DNA from: Candidatus Rokuibacteriota bacterium
GTDB taxonomy: Bacteria; Methylomirabilota; Methylomirabilia; Rokubacteriales; CSP1-6
Direction of reading: 5' to 3'
Length of the DNA stretch: 51,028 nucleotides
Assembly: GCA_016188005.1 (NCBI GenBank)
Contig: JACPIQ010000098.1
Location: 1 to 51,028 of the forward strand
The position numbers and the translations under genes are program-made. This document shows, one piece after another, positions 24,689 through 32,371 of the stretch (the first letter of the stretch is position 1; each line of letters starts with the position of its first letter). The notes under the pieces are model-generated. The model ran no database searches, was not told the origin of the DNA, and was given only the letters and a program-made list of their open reading frames with translations.

Positions 24689-25625
24689 GCCCGATGCGCG
24701 GGTCGAGCGCCGCGTACGCGATGTCGACGAGCAGGTTGAGGAACAGGAAGAGCGTCACCACCAGCAGCACGATCCCCTGCACGAGCGGGTAGTCGCGCTG
24801 GAAGATCGCGCGCACCAGCTCCGACCCCACGCCGGGGATGCCGAAGATCGTCTCCACGACCACCGCGCTGGCGAGCAGAACGCCGACGTTGAGGCCCACC
24901 ACCGTCACCACCGGGAGCACCGCGTTCTTCAAGGCGTGCTTGGCCACGACGCTCCACTCCGAGAGCCCCTTGCTGCGGGCCGTCACCACGTAGTCCTGGC
25001 CGAGGACGTCCAGCATCCCGCCCCGCGCCATCCGCGCCACCACCGCGCCCTGGATCACGCCGTAGGTGAGCGCGGGGAGGATCATGTGCCGCGCCCAGCG
25101 CGCGAGGTCCTCGGTGGGCTCGACGTAGCCGCGGACGGGGAGCCAGTCGATCCAGACGGCGAAGACGAAGATGAAGAGGATGGCGACGAGAAAGCTCGGC
25201 AAGGCGAGGCCCGTCGTCGTGAGGGCCATCAGGGCGGTGTCCCCCCAGCCGCGCGGGCGGAGCGCGGCCAGGGTGCCGACGACGATACCGAGGAGCGTGG
25301 CGACGAAGGTGGCCGTCAGCGCGAGCTGGAGGGTGGGGCCGAGGCGCTCGAGGAGCGTGGCCAGGACCGGGGCCCGGCTCTGGTAGGAAACGCCGAGGTC
25401 TCCCTGCAAGACGCGCCCGTACCAGCCGAGGATCTGGACGGCGAGCGGGCGGTCGAGGCCGAGGTCGCTCCGGAGCCGCCGGACCTCCTCGCCACTGGCG
25501 CCGGAGCCGGCGAGGATCTGGGCGGGGTCCCCCGGGGCCAGCCGCATGAGGAGGAAGACGGCCAGCGCGCAAACGAGCCACAACGGGATCAGCGTCGCGA
25601 GCCGCTGGCCGACGAACCTCCCCAC
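24681..25625 (-). CDS. Peptide/nickel-type ABC transporter permease (DppB-like)
   Basis: A 314-residue permease with the typical start FVGQRLATLIPLWLVCALAV, the RLAPGDPA segment after helix 1, and the EAA loop YVVTARSKGLSEWSVVAKHA, ending NLLVDIAYAALDPRIGHG. The start is GTG at 25625. It forms the membrane channel with the DppC-like protein and receives substrate from the family-5 binding protein encoded 41 bp upstream. Substrate may be a peptide or, given the neighbours, an organic acid. Confidence 0.92.
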   Translation of the reverse strand: MGRFVGQRLATLIPLWLVCALAVFLLMRLAPGDPAQILAGSGASGEEVRRLRSDLGLDRPLAVQILGWYGRVLQGDLGVSYQSRAPVLATLLERLGPTLQLALTATFVATLLGIVVGTLAALRPRGWGDTALMALTTTGLALPSFLVAILFIFVFAVWIDWLPVRGYVEPTEDLARWARHMILPALTYGVIQGAVVARMARGGMLDVLGQDYVVTARSKGLSEWSVVAKHALKNAVLPVVTVVGLNVGVLLASAVVVETIFGIPGVGSELVRAIFQRDYPLVQGIVLLVVTLFLFLNLLVDIAYAALDPRIGHG

Positions 25626-25666
25626 CGGGCACCGCCCCGAGGGCTAGCCGCGAGCGCCCATGGACA

Positions 25667-27244
25667 CTAGCGCGCGATCCAGACGTTCCAGAACATGTCG
25701 TAGAAGGGGTCGAGCACCCGCACGCCCCGGAGGTGGTTCCGGTAGGCGTCGATGTGGTCGTAGTGGTTGAGGACGATGAGCGGCACCTCGTCCATCACGA
25801 TCTTCTGCGCCTCGTCGTAGAGCTTGATCCGCTGCGGCATGTCGAGGGCTTTTGCGGCCTCCTCGATGAGCGCGTCGAGCCGCGCGTTCTGGTACCAGCC
25901 GGGATGCTCCTTACTGTGGACGCGGATCCCGTAGTGGAAGTGGGGATCGGGCCGGAAGGCGCTCCCCACGAGCGTGCTGATGTGCCACTTGGGGACCGTG
26001 CCGCGCTTCGAGCGCTGGTACATGCTGTCGAGGTGGGCGCCCAGCTCCTGCTGCTTGAGGTCGACGTTGAGCCCCACCCCGCGGAGCTGGGCGAACAGGG
26101 TGTCGCCCGTCTCGCGCGCCAGCGTCTGGTTGATCGACTCGAGGATGCTCGGGGAGCCGTCGTAGCCGGCCTTCTTGAGCAGCTCCTTCGCGCGCGCGGA
26201 GGTGAACTCGTGGGTCCGGGCGTGCGTGGGCGTCCGCCACCGGCGCTGGACGTCGGGGATCAGGGAGTTCGCGACGCGGCCGTAGCCGGCGAAGACCTGG
26301 ACGATCAGCTCCTGGTAGTTGATGGCCGCCGCCACCGCGCGGCGGGCGTCCAGCTTGTCGAAGGGCGGGATCTTCGTGTTGAAGTACAGCGCGCTCCACC
26401 ACGTGCCCGGCGCCACCGCCACCGTCACGTCCTTCACCGACCGGAGGCGCTTCACGTCCTCGTACGGGATGACCTCGGCGTAGTCGATCTCCCCTTTCTC
26501 GAGCGAGAGCGTGCGCACGGCGTTGTCGGGGATGGGGATCCAGAGGATCTGGTCGACGTACGCCGTCTTCCGCCCGGCGTAGCCCGACGGTCTGTCCGTG
26601 CGCGCCGCATAGTCCTTGAACCGCTCCAGCTTGATGTGCTGGCCGCGCTTCCACTCCACGAACCGGAACGGGCCCGTCCCCACCGGCTGGACGATCTGCT
26701 TGTGCTGGGCGAGCTGGGCCTCGCTCGCCTCCTTGTTGAGGATGAGAGGGAAGTACTGGCTGAGGGCCGGGATGAAGGTCGGGGTGGCCTCCTTCAGCGA
26801 GATCTCCACGGTGTAGCGGTCGACCGCCTTCACCCCGCTCACGTGACGGAGATCGCCCCGCCGCGCGGACAGCTTCATGAAGCGGTCGAGGCTCCACTTG
26901 ACGTCCTCGGCGGTCAGCTCCTGGCCGTTGTGGAACTTGACGCCCTTGCGGAGGGCGAAGGTGAAGAGCTTGCCGTCTGGGCTGGCCTTCCAGCCCTCGG
27001 CGAGCATGGGGACGGGGTTCGTGTGCTCGTCCCACGTCACGAGCCCCTCGAAGAGGTGGTTGCGCACGCGGAGCCCCGGCGGGTCGTGGGCCACGTGCGG
27101 ATCCATGCTCGTCGGCTCGTAGTACTGGCCGACCCGGAGGACGCCCCCCTGCCGCGGCGTCTCCTGCGCGCCCGCGGGCGCCACCACCCACGCCGCGAGA
27201 GCGAGCGCGACCCCGACCAGCGCCATGCGCCTCAAGCCAATCAT
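25667..27244 (-). CDS. Family-5 extracellular solute-binding protein (DppA/OppA-like)
   Basis: A 525-residue exported binding protein with signal peptide MIGLRRMALVGVALALAAWV, cleaved near AGAQE, and SBP_bac_5 landmarks: YEPTSMDPHV, HLFEGLVTWDEHTNPVPMLA, TFALRKGVKFHNGQELTAED and PVGTGPFRFVEWKRG. GGAGG lies 6 nt before the ATG at 27244, which overlaps the stop of the LeuD-like gene (ATGA). Translational coupling to a hydratase subunit suggests the captured compound feeds the operon's enzymes rather than general peptide uptake. Confidence 0.92.
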   Translation of the reverse strand: MIGLRRMALVGVALALAAWVVAPAGAQETPRQGGVLRVGQYYEPTSMDPHVAHDPPGLRVRNHLFEGLVTWDEHTNPVPMLAEGWKASPDGKLFTFALRKGVKFHNGQELTAEDVKWSLDRFMKLSARRGDLRHVSGVKAVDRYTVEISLKEATPTFIPALSQYFPLILNKEASEAQLAQHKQIVQPVGTGPFRFVEWKRGQHIKLERFKDYAARTDRPSGYAGRKTAYVDQILWIPIPDNAVRTLSLEKGEIDYAEVIPYEDVKRLRSVKDVTVAVAPGTWWSALYFNTKIPPFDKLDARRAVAAAINYQELIVQVFAGYGRVANSLIPDVQRRWRTPTHARTHEFTSARAKELLKKAGYDGSPSILESINQTLARETGDTLFAQLRGVGLNVDLKQQELGAHLDSMYQRSKRGTVPKWHISTLVGSAFRPDPHFHYGIRVHSKEHPGWYQNARLDALIEEAAKALDMPQRIKLYDEAQKIVMDEVPLIVLNHYDHIDAYRNHLRGVRVLDPFYDMFWNVWIAR

Positions 27245-27756
27245 CCCTCGCCTCCCTTCCCGGCGGGCTCGACGAGCCCCTCCGCTTCGAGCAGCGGTAG
27301 GATGCCACCTTTCTCGAGGATGCGGTAGAGGGGCTCCGCCCAGGGCCGGCCCGTGAGCGACGCCCCCGTCCGCGCGTTGCGCACGGTGGCGACGGTGAAG
27401 TCGATCTCGGCCTGGTCCCCCTCCTCGAAGGCGTCGTGGACGCCGGGGACCTCGAGGCCCGGGAACCCGTAGTTCACGCAGTTGCGGAAGAAGAGCCCGT
27501 TGATCGACTCCGCGAGCAGGCACGCGATGCCCAGGTCCTTCAAGACCCGCGCCGCGGGGCGCCCGGAGCCCGTCCCGAAGTTCCGGCCCGCGACCAGGAT
27601 GTCGCCCGGCCGGACCTCGGCGGCCCAGCCCGGCCGGTTGGCCGAGAACACGTGGCGGGCCTGCTCCTGCACCGGCATGAAGATCACCGGCACGGGCTGG
27701 ATCAGGTCCGTGTTGATATCGTGACCGAAGCGCCACACCTTGCCGCGGAAGCGCAT
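27241..27756 (-). CDS. Aconitase-family small (swivel) subunit, LeuD-like
   Basis: A 171-residue swivel domain of LeuCD-type hydratases: INTDLIQPV, then DILVAGRNFGTGSGRPAARV with the conserved GRNFGxGSxR substrate loop, and FFRNCVNYGFPGLEV. It completes the active site of the LeuC-like protein encoded 18 bp upstream. Two LeuC-like proteins but only this one intact small subunit are encoded, so it may serve both. A housekeeping leucine role is unlikely given the lyase and transporter context, but cannot be excluded. Confidence 0.88.
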   Translation of the reverse strand: MRFRGKVWRFGHDINTDLIQPVPVIFMPVQEQARHVFSANRPGWAAEVRPGDILVAGRNFGTGSGRPAARVLKDLGIACLLAESINGLFFRNCVNYGFPGLEVPGVHDAFEEGDQAEIDFTVATVRNARTGASLTGRPWAEPLYRILEKGGILPLLEAEGLVEPAGKGGEG

Positions 27757-27774
27757 GTCTCCCTCCCGTCCGGA

Positions 27775-29025
27775 TCAGAGGAACTCCCGGGGATCGGCGA
27801 TCGAGCCCCGGATGGCCGAGGCCGCCACCGTGGCCGGCGACCCCATGAAGATCTCCGCGTCGTCCGCGCCCATGCGGCCCTTGAAGTTGCGCGTGCTCGC
27901 CGTGATGCAGCGTTCCTTGGGCCCGAGGGCGCCGTTCTGGAGCCCTGCGCAGGCGCCGCACGACGACGTCGTCACGAGGGCGCCCGCCTCCACCAGCGTG
28001 GCCACGAGGCCCTGCTTTAGCGCCTCCCGATAGATCGCCTGGGACCCAGGCGTCACGATGAAGCGGACGGTGGACGCCACCTTGCGCCCCTTCACCACGC
28101 GGGCGGCCACGGCGAGATCGTCGAGGGTGCCGTTGGCGCAGGAGCCGATGAAGGCCTGGTCGATGGCGACGCCCGCCGCCTCCTTCACCGGCCGCGCGTT
28201 GTGCACGACGGTGTCCGGGAAGGCCACGAGCGGCTCCAGGCGGCCCACGTCGATCGTCCGCACCGCCGCGAAGCGGGCATCGGGGTCGGACACCTGCGGC
28301 GCGAACGTCCGGGCGGTCCGCGCGCGGCAGTGCTCGACGACCTTCTGGTCGGCCTCGAACGTGGCGAACTCGGCGCTGATCTCCGCGCACATGGTGGCGA
28401 GCGTGCGCCGGGCGTCGAGCGTCATTGCCGTCACCGCGGGTCCCACGAACTCGACGTTCCGAGTGGCGTGGTCGCCGAACGTCCCCGCGATGTGGAGGAA
28501 GATGTCCTTGGCGGTCACGATGGGCGGCACCGTTCCCTCCAGCACGTAGCGGACGGTCTCGCCCACCTGGAACCAGGTGCGCCCCTTGGTCAGCACGTAG
28601 AGCAACTCGGGGCCGCCGATGCCGCGCGCCGCGCAGTTGAAGGCGCCACCGCTGCAGGTGTGGGAGTCGGCGCAGACGAGGACGGTCCCGGGCAGGGCGT
28701 AGGCGCGCTCGGCGATGAGCTGGTGGCAGATGCCCTGCTCCGGCCCCACGTCGTGGAACCGCGTGATCCCGAACCGCTTGACGAACTCGCGGCCGGTCTG
28801 GAGCGCTGTCGCCGTCTGGACATCCTTGGCGGGCACGATGTGGTCGAAGATGACCACCACCTTGTCGGGGTCCCAGACGTGGCGCACCGGGCGCCAGAGC
28901 GCGCTGATGAAGTTCATGTCGATGGGGACGCAGGTGTCGACGGCGACGTCCACGAGGTCGCCGGGCGCCACCGCCGGCCGGCCCGCGGCGCGGGCGAGGA
29001 TCTTCTCGATCATGGTCATGCCCAT
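27775..29025 (-). CDS. Aconitase-family large subunit, LeuC-like (copy 1)
   Basis: A 416-residue [4Fe-4S] hydratase subunit. Cluster Cys lie in FIGSCANGTLDDL and SSCGACAG; other landmarks are VCADSHTCSGGAFNCAARGI and the end region TASTRNFKGRMG followed by MGSPATVAASAI. I use the ATG at 29025 (MGMTMIEKILARAAG) by analogy with copy 2, which starts MGMTIAEKILARASG. It follows the lyase gene by 11 bp and precedes its small subunit. Substrates are likely C5-C6 2-hydroxy diacids. Confidence 0.9.
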   Translation of the reverse strand: MGMTMIEKILARAAGRPAVAPGDLVDVAVDTCVPIDMNFISALWRPVRHVWDPDKVVVIFDHIVPAKDVQTATALQTGREFVKRFGITRFHDVGPEQGICHQLIAERAYALPGTVLVCADSHTCSGGAFNCAARGIGGPELLYVLTKGRTWFQVGETVRYVLEGTVPPIVTAKDIFLHIAGTFGDHATRNVEFVGPAVTAMTLDARRTLATMCAEISAEFATFEADQKVVEHCRARTARTFAPQVSDPDARFAAVRTIDVGRLEPLVAFPDTVVHNARPVKEAAGVAIDQAFIGSCANGTLDDLAVAARVVKGRKVASTVRFIVTPGSQAIYREALKQGLVATLVEAGALVTTSSCGACAGLQNGALGPKERCITASTRNFKGRMGADDAEIFMGSPATVAASAIRGSIADPREFL

Positions 29026-29036
29026 CGCGCCGTCCC

Positions 29037-29945
29037 CTAGCGCCCGGCCGGGCCGCCCCCGGGCCGCACCACGTAGCGCGACTCGAGGCGCCGCCACTCG
29101 CTCATCCCGAACAGCTCGAAGAAGGCCGCCGGCGAGAACCCCATGGCGGCCACGTGGGCGTCGCTCCCCGTCTCGCGCGCCGTCTGCGCCGCCTGCCGCA
29201 TGGCGTGGATGGCCGGCCCCATGCCGAGCGTGGGTACAACAGCCAGCTTGTAGCCGAGGTCCTCGAGCTGGCGGGCGCTGAGGGCGGGGCTCTTGCCGCC
29301 AGTGGCGAGGTTGTAGAGGAGGGGCGCCTTCACCTCGCGGGCGATGGTCGTGACCTCGGCGACCGTGGTCGGCGCTTCCAGGAACACCACGTCGGCGCCG
29401 GCGGCCGCGCAGCGGTTGCCGCGGTCGATGGCGTCGGCGAGACCGGTGACAGCGATGGCGTCGGTGCGGGCGATGATGATGAAGTCGCGGTCCGTCCGGG
29501 CCTCGGCCGCGGCCCGGATCTTCTCCACGAACTCCTCGCTGGAGACGACCACCTTGCCCGCGACGTGGCCGCACTTCTTCGGGAACTCCTGATCCTCGAA
29601 GTGGACGCCGGCGATGCCGACGCGCTCGAACTCACGGACGGCGCGGATCACGTTGAGCGCGTTGCCGTACCCGGTGTCTCCGTCGACGACGAGCGGGATC
29701 TGGACGCAGGCGGCCACGCGGGCCCCGGCGTCCAGCATGTCGGCGAAGGAGAGGAAGCCGAGGTCGGGCAGACCGAGGCGACTGCCGGCGAGCCCGGCGC
29801 CGGAGAGCGACAGCGCCTCGAAGCCCGCCTCCTCCATGACGCGGGCCGAGATGCAGTCGTAGGCGGAGGGGAACAGCGTGAGCCCCGGCCGCTCGAGGAG
29901 CCGGCGGAGGCGGGTGGTCGGGCGGTCGGTCGACGGGGACGCCAT
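29037..29945 (-). CDS. Isocitrate lyase/PEP mutase-family lyase (2-methylisocitrate or dimethylmalate lyase-like)
   Basis: A 302-residue TIM-barrel enzyme: FPSAYDCISARVMEEAGFEA, Mg-binding DGDTGYGNALNVIRAVREFE, and the lyase loop HFEDQEFPKKCGHVAGK with the catalytic Cys of KKCGH, plus ARTDAIAVTG. The Cys identifies a C-C lyase rather than a phosphonomutase. Substrates in the family include methylisocitrate, oxaloacetate and 2,3-dimethylmalate. GGAGGAG within the upstream truncated small-subunit frame is its SD, and its ATG overlaps that frame's stop. Placed between two aconitase-type hydratases, it probably cleaves their product. Confidence 0.85.
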   Translation of the reverse strand: MASPSTDRPTTRLRRLLERPGLTLFPSAYDCISARVMEEAGFEALSLSGAGLAGSRLGLPDLGFLSFADMLDAGARVAACVQIPLVVDGDTGYGNALNVIRAVREFERVGIAGVHFEDQEFPKKCGHVAGKVVVSSEEFVEKIRAAAEARTDRDFIIIARTDAIAVTGLADAIDRGNRCAAAGADVVFLEAPTTVAEVTTIAREVKAPLLYNLATGGKSPALSARQLEDLGYKLAVVPTLGMGPAIHAMRQAAQTARETGSDAHVAAMGFSPAAFFELFGMSEWRRLESRYVVRPGGGPAGR

Positions 29946-30094
29946 CAGTGTGTCTCCTCCAGCAAGAGGTCCTTTGTGGTCCGGGCGGCGGGCCGGCCGG
30001 AACCGGTGCCGCCGTTGCGGCCCGCAACCAGGATGTCGCCGGGGCGGACCTGCACCGCCCAGCCGGGCCGGTTGGCCGCGAACTTCTCCTTCAC
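29945..30094 (-). pseudogene. Truncated second LeuD-like small subunit (49 codons)
   Basis: Only KFAANRPGWAVQVRPGDILV and AGRNGGTGSGRPAAR remain of a swivel domain; the first ~30 and last ~90 residues are gone, and the key Phe of GRNFG is Gly. Yet the frame is open, starts with a GTG overlapping the copy-2 LeuC stop, and ends with a TGA overlapping the lyase ATG. Its tail LLLEETH supplies the GGAGGAG ribosome site for the lyase. It may persist as a coupling leader rather than an enzyme. Confidence 0.75.
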
Positions 30095-31359
30095 GCGCGC
30101 GCTCCCCCGCCCACCGCTCGGGGGTCGGTGATGTAGCCGGTGAGGGCGGAGGCCGCCACCGTCGCCGGGGACCCCATCCAGATGCGCGCGTCGGGGTGCC
30201 CCATGCGGCCCTTGAAGTTGCGGGTGGAGGCGGTGAGGCAGACCTCGCCGGGACCGAGGGCGCCGAAGTCGAGCCCCGCGCACGCCCCGCAGGCCGACGT
30301 CGTGACGAGGGCGCCGGCCTGGATCAGGGTGTTGACGATTCCGAGCCGCGCCGCCTCGCGATAGATCCGCTGGGAGCCGGGCGTCACGATGAACCGGACT
30401 CCCGGCGCCACCTGCTTGCCCCGCACCACCGCCGCCACCGTGGCGAGGTCGTCGAGCGTCCCGTTGGCGCACGAGCCCACGAAGCACTGGTCGAGCCGCA
30501 CCTGCTCGGAGAGCTCGCCGATGGGCAGGGTGTTGTGGACGACGGTGTCGGGACGCGCCACGTAAGGCCCGAGCGCGTCGAGGTCCACGCGCCGCACCTC
30601 GACGTAGCGCGCGTCGGGGTCGGGCCACGTCGGGTGGAAGGGCAAGGTGGTCCGGGACTTGACGTGGCTCAGCAGCACGTCGTCGGGCGGCCACAGGGCG
30701 AACTCCGCGCTGACCTCCGCGCACATGGTGGAGAGCGTGCGCCGGGCGTCGAGGGAGAGGGAGCCGAGGGCGGGCCCCCCGAACTCGACGTTCAGAGTGG
30801 CGTGCGAGCCCCACCGGCCCGCGATGTGGAAGAAGACGTCCTTGGCGGTCACCCAGGGCGCGAGCGTGCCGTGGAGCTCGTACTTGACCGTCGGCCCCAC
30901 CTGGAACCACGTCTCGCCCTTGGCGAGGACGTAGGTCAGCTCGGGGGCGCCGATGCCGCGGGCGCAGCAGTTGAGGGCGCCGCCGCTGCAGGTGTGGGAG
31001 TCGATGCAGACCAGGACAGTGCCGGGGCGGGCGTAGGCCTCGTCGGCCGCCACCTGGTGGGCGATGCCCTGCGACGGCCCCACGTCGTGGAACCGCGCGA
31101 TGCCGTACTCCCTGACGAAGCGCCGCCCCGTCTGGAGGGCCTGCGCCGACTGGACGTCCTTGGGCGGCACCACGTGGTCGTGGATCACCACCACCTTCTC
31201 GGGATCCCACACCCGCGTCGGCCACCGCCACAGTCCCGGGTAGAAGCCCATGTCGATGACGACGGCGGTGTCCACCTTCACGACCACGATCTCGCCTGGG
31301 CTCACGCCCTCCCGCCCCGACGCCCGCGCCAGGATCTTCTCCGCGATGGTCATGCCCAT
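30091..31359 (-). CDS. Aconitase-family large subunit, LeuC-like (copy 2)
   Basis: A 422-residue paralogue of the copy at 27775-29025, with the same Fe-S cysteines (CFVGSCANGTLDDL, SACGACAG) and VCIDSHTCSGGALNCCARGI. It starts MGMTIAEKILARASG at 31359. Its own small subunit is reduced to 49 codons, so it must borrow the other one, act alone, or be losing function. It is the first enzyme gene after the GntR regulator, 93 bp away. Tandem duplication followed by loss is the simplest history. Confidence 0.9.
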   Translation of the reverse strand: MGMTIAEKILARASGREGVSPGEIVVVKVDTAVVIDMGFYPGLWRWPTRVWDPEKVVVIHDHVVPPKDVQSAQALQTGRRFVREYGIARFHDVGPSQGIAHQVAADEAYARPGTVLVCIDSHTCSGGALNCCARGIGAPELTYVLAKGETWFQVGPTVKYELHGTLAPWVTAKDVFFHIAGRWGSHATLNVEFGGPALGSLSLDARRTLSTMCAEVSAEFALWPPDDVLLSHVKSRTTLPFHPTWPDPDARYVEVRRVDLDALGPYVARPDTVVHNTLPIGELSEQVRLDQCFVGSCANGTLDDLATVAAVVRGKQVAPGVRFIVTPGSQRIYREAARLGIVNTLIQAGALVTTSACGACAGLDFGALGPGEVCLTASTRNFKGRMGHPDARIWMGSPATVAASALTGYITDPRAVGGGARA

Positions 31360-31452
31360 CAGCTCGTCCTCTCCTCTCCGCTCCGCTCCGGGTTCCGTCC
31401 TTCGCCCCCGGCTGGGACCCCCGCGACTCCTCCTCGATCTCCTCCGGGGGCC

Positions 31453-32178
31453 TCACCGCGACGCGGGCGCGACGGGTGCGATCGCGCGCACCACGGCCTG
31501 GCGGCTCCACTCCATGTGCCGCCGCATGGCGGCCTCCGCGCGCTCGGCGTCCCGGGCGGCGAGCGCGGCCAGGATCCGCGCGTGGTGCCGCTGGGAGGTC
31601 GCGATGTCGATGGCGTCGAGCGCCGACACGAACTGGTGGCCGATCATGGGCGTGTTGAGCCGCGTGAGGACCGCGCACAGCGTGCGGTTGCCCGCCATCT
31701 CGGCGAGCGTGTGGTGGAAGCGGTGGTTCAGCCGGACGAGCTGGACGCGATCGCGGCCTGGGGTCAGGCGCTCCGCCTCCGCGTAGACCCCGCGCAGCAC
31801 GGCGAGCAGTTCGCGGGGCCCGGTGGCAGCCAGGCGCGCGGCCACGGTCTCCAGCGCCTCCCGCACGACGTAGAGCTCGTCGACGTCCCGGTGAGTGAGC
31901 CGGCGCACGCGGGCGCCCCGATGCGAGGCCAGCTCCACCAGGTCGTCGGCGGAAAGCCGCCGGAGCGCCTCGCGCGCGGTGCCGCGGCTCACGCCGTGCG
32001 CGGCCGTCAGCTCCGCCTCCACCAGATGCATGCCGGGCAGGATCTCCCCGCCCACGATGCGGTCGCGGAGGGCCTGGTACACGCGCTCGACGGTGAGGGC
32101 CCGCGGCGGAGGTGCCACGGCGACAGCCGTCCGCCTCCGCGACCCTCCGCTGCCCCGCCGAGCGCCGTCTGACTTCAT
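31453..32178 (-). CDS. GntR-family regulator with FCD ligand domain
   Basis: A 241-residue regulator. The winged helix shows VYQALRDRIVGGEILPGMHL and VSRGTAREALRRLSADDLVE; the all-helical FCD domain carries metal-binding His candidates in LNHRFHHTLAEMAGN and SQRHHARILAAL. FCD regulators bind carboxylic acids and usually repress an adjacent catabolic operon. The ATG at 32178 lies inside a perfect palindrome (32177-32202), implying tight self-repression. It heads the operon of hydratases, lyase and transporter on the same strand. Confidence 0.92.
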   Translation of the reverse strand: MKSDGARRGSGGSRRRTAVAVAPPPRALTVERVYQALRDRIVGGEILPGMHLVEAELTAAHGVSRGTAREALRRLSADDLVELASHRGARVRRLTHRDVDELYVVREALETVAARLAATGPRELLAVLRGVYAEAERLTPGRDRVQLVRLNHRFHHTLAEMAGNRTLCAVLTRLNTPMIGHQFVSALDAIDIATSQRHHARILAALAARDAERAEAAMRRHMEWSRQAVVRAIAPVAPASR

Positions 32179-32202
32179 TGTCGGACGATATTATCCGACA
32201 AT
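32177..32202 (-). promoter_or_regulatory. Palindromic operator overlapping the gntR start codon
   Basis: ATTGTCGGA (32177-32185) and TCCGACAAT (32194-32202) form a perfect 9-bp inverted repeat with an 8-bp centre. On the minus strand the centre contains GATAAT (32195-32190), a good -10, and the last two bases of the palindrome are the first bases of the gntR ATG. A dimer here would block both promoter and ribosome entry. The site is visible; GntR as binder is inferred. Confidence 0.75.
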
Positions 32203-32298
32203 TCTCGCCTGCGCCAGCTGCCGTCCATGAGACGCCCGGCCCTCCCGGCCACTGCCAGCACTGAGGGCGCGCGAGCGGCACCTCGAGCGGTCCAGCGG

Positions 32299-32321
32299 CC
32301 GGAGCGTCGGCATCGCTCCGG
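32299..32321 (-). terminator. Stem-loop downstream of the GDH-CBS gene
   Basis: CCGGAGCG (32299-32306) pairs perfectly with CGCTCCGG (32314-32321) around 7 nt, about 50 bp past the GDH-CBS stop and upstream of gntR. No T-tract follows. The rest of this 169-bp spacer holds only the gntR operator. Confidence 0.4.
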
Positions 32322-32371
32322 GGGCCCTGCCTTCTCCCTGGCATCGACCCTGTCGAAGGGACGCGCGACGC

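Noticed and set aside
27241-29025. Leucine biosynthetic leuCD
   Set aside because: No leuA or leuB is nearby; the genes are coupled to an ICL-family lyase, a second LeuC and a transporter under a GntR/FCD regulator. Not excluded, but the catabolic reading fits better.
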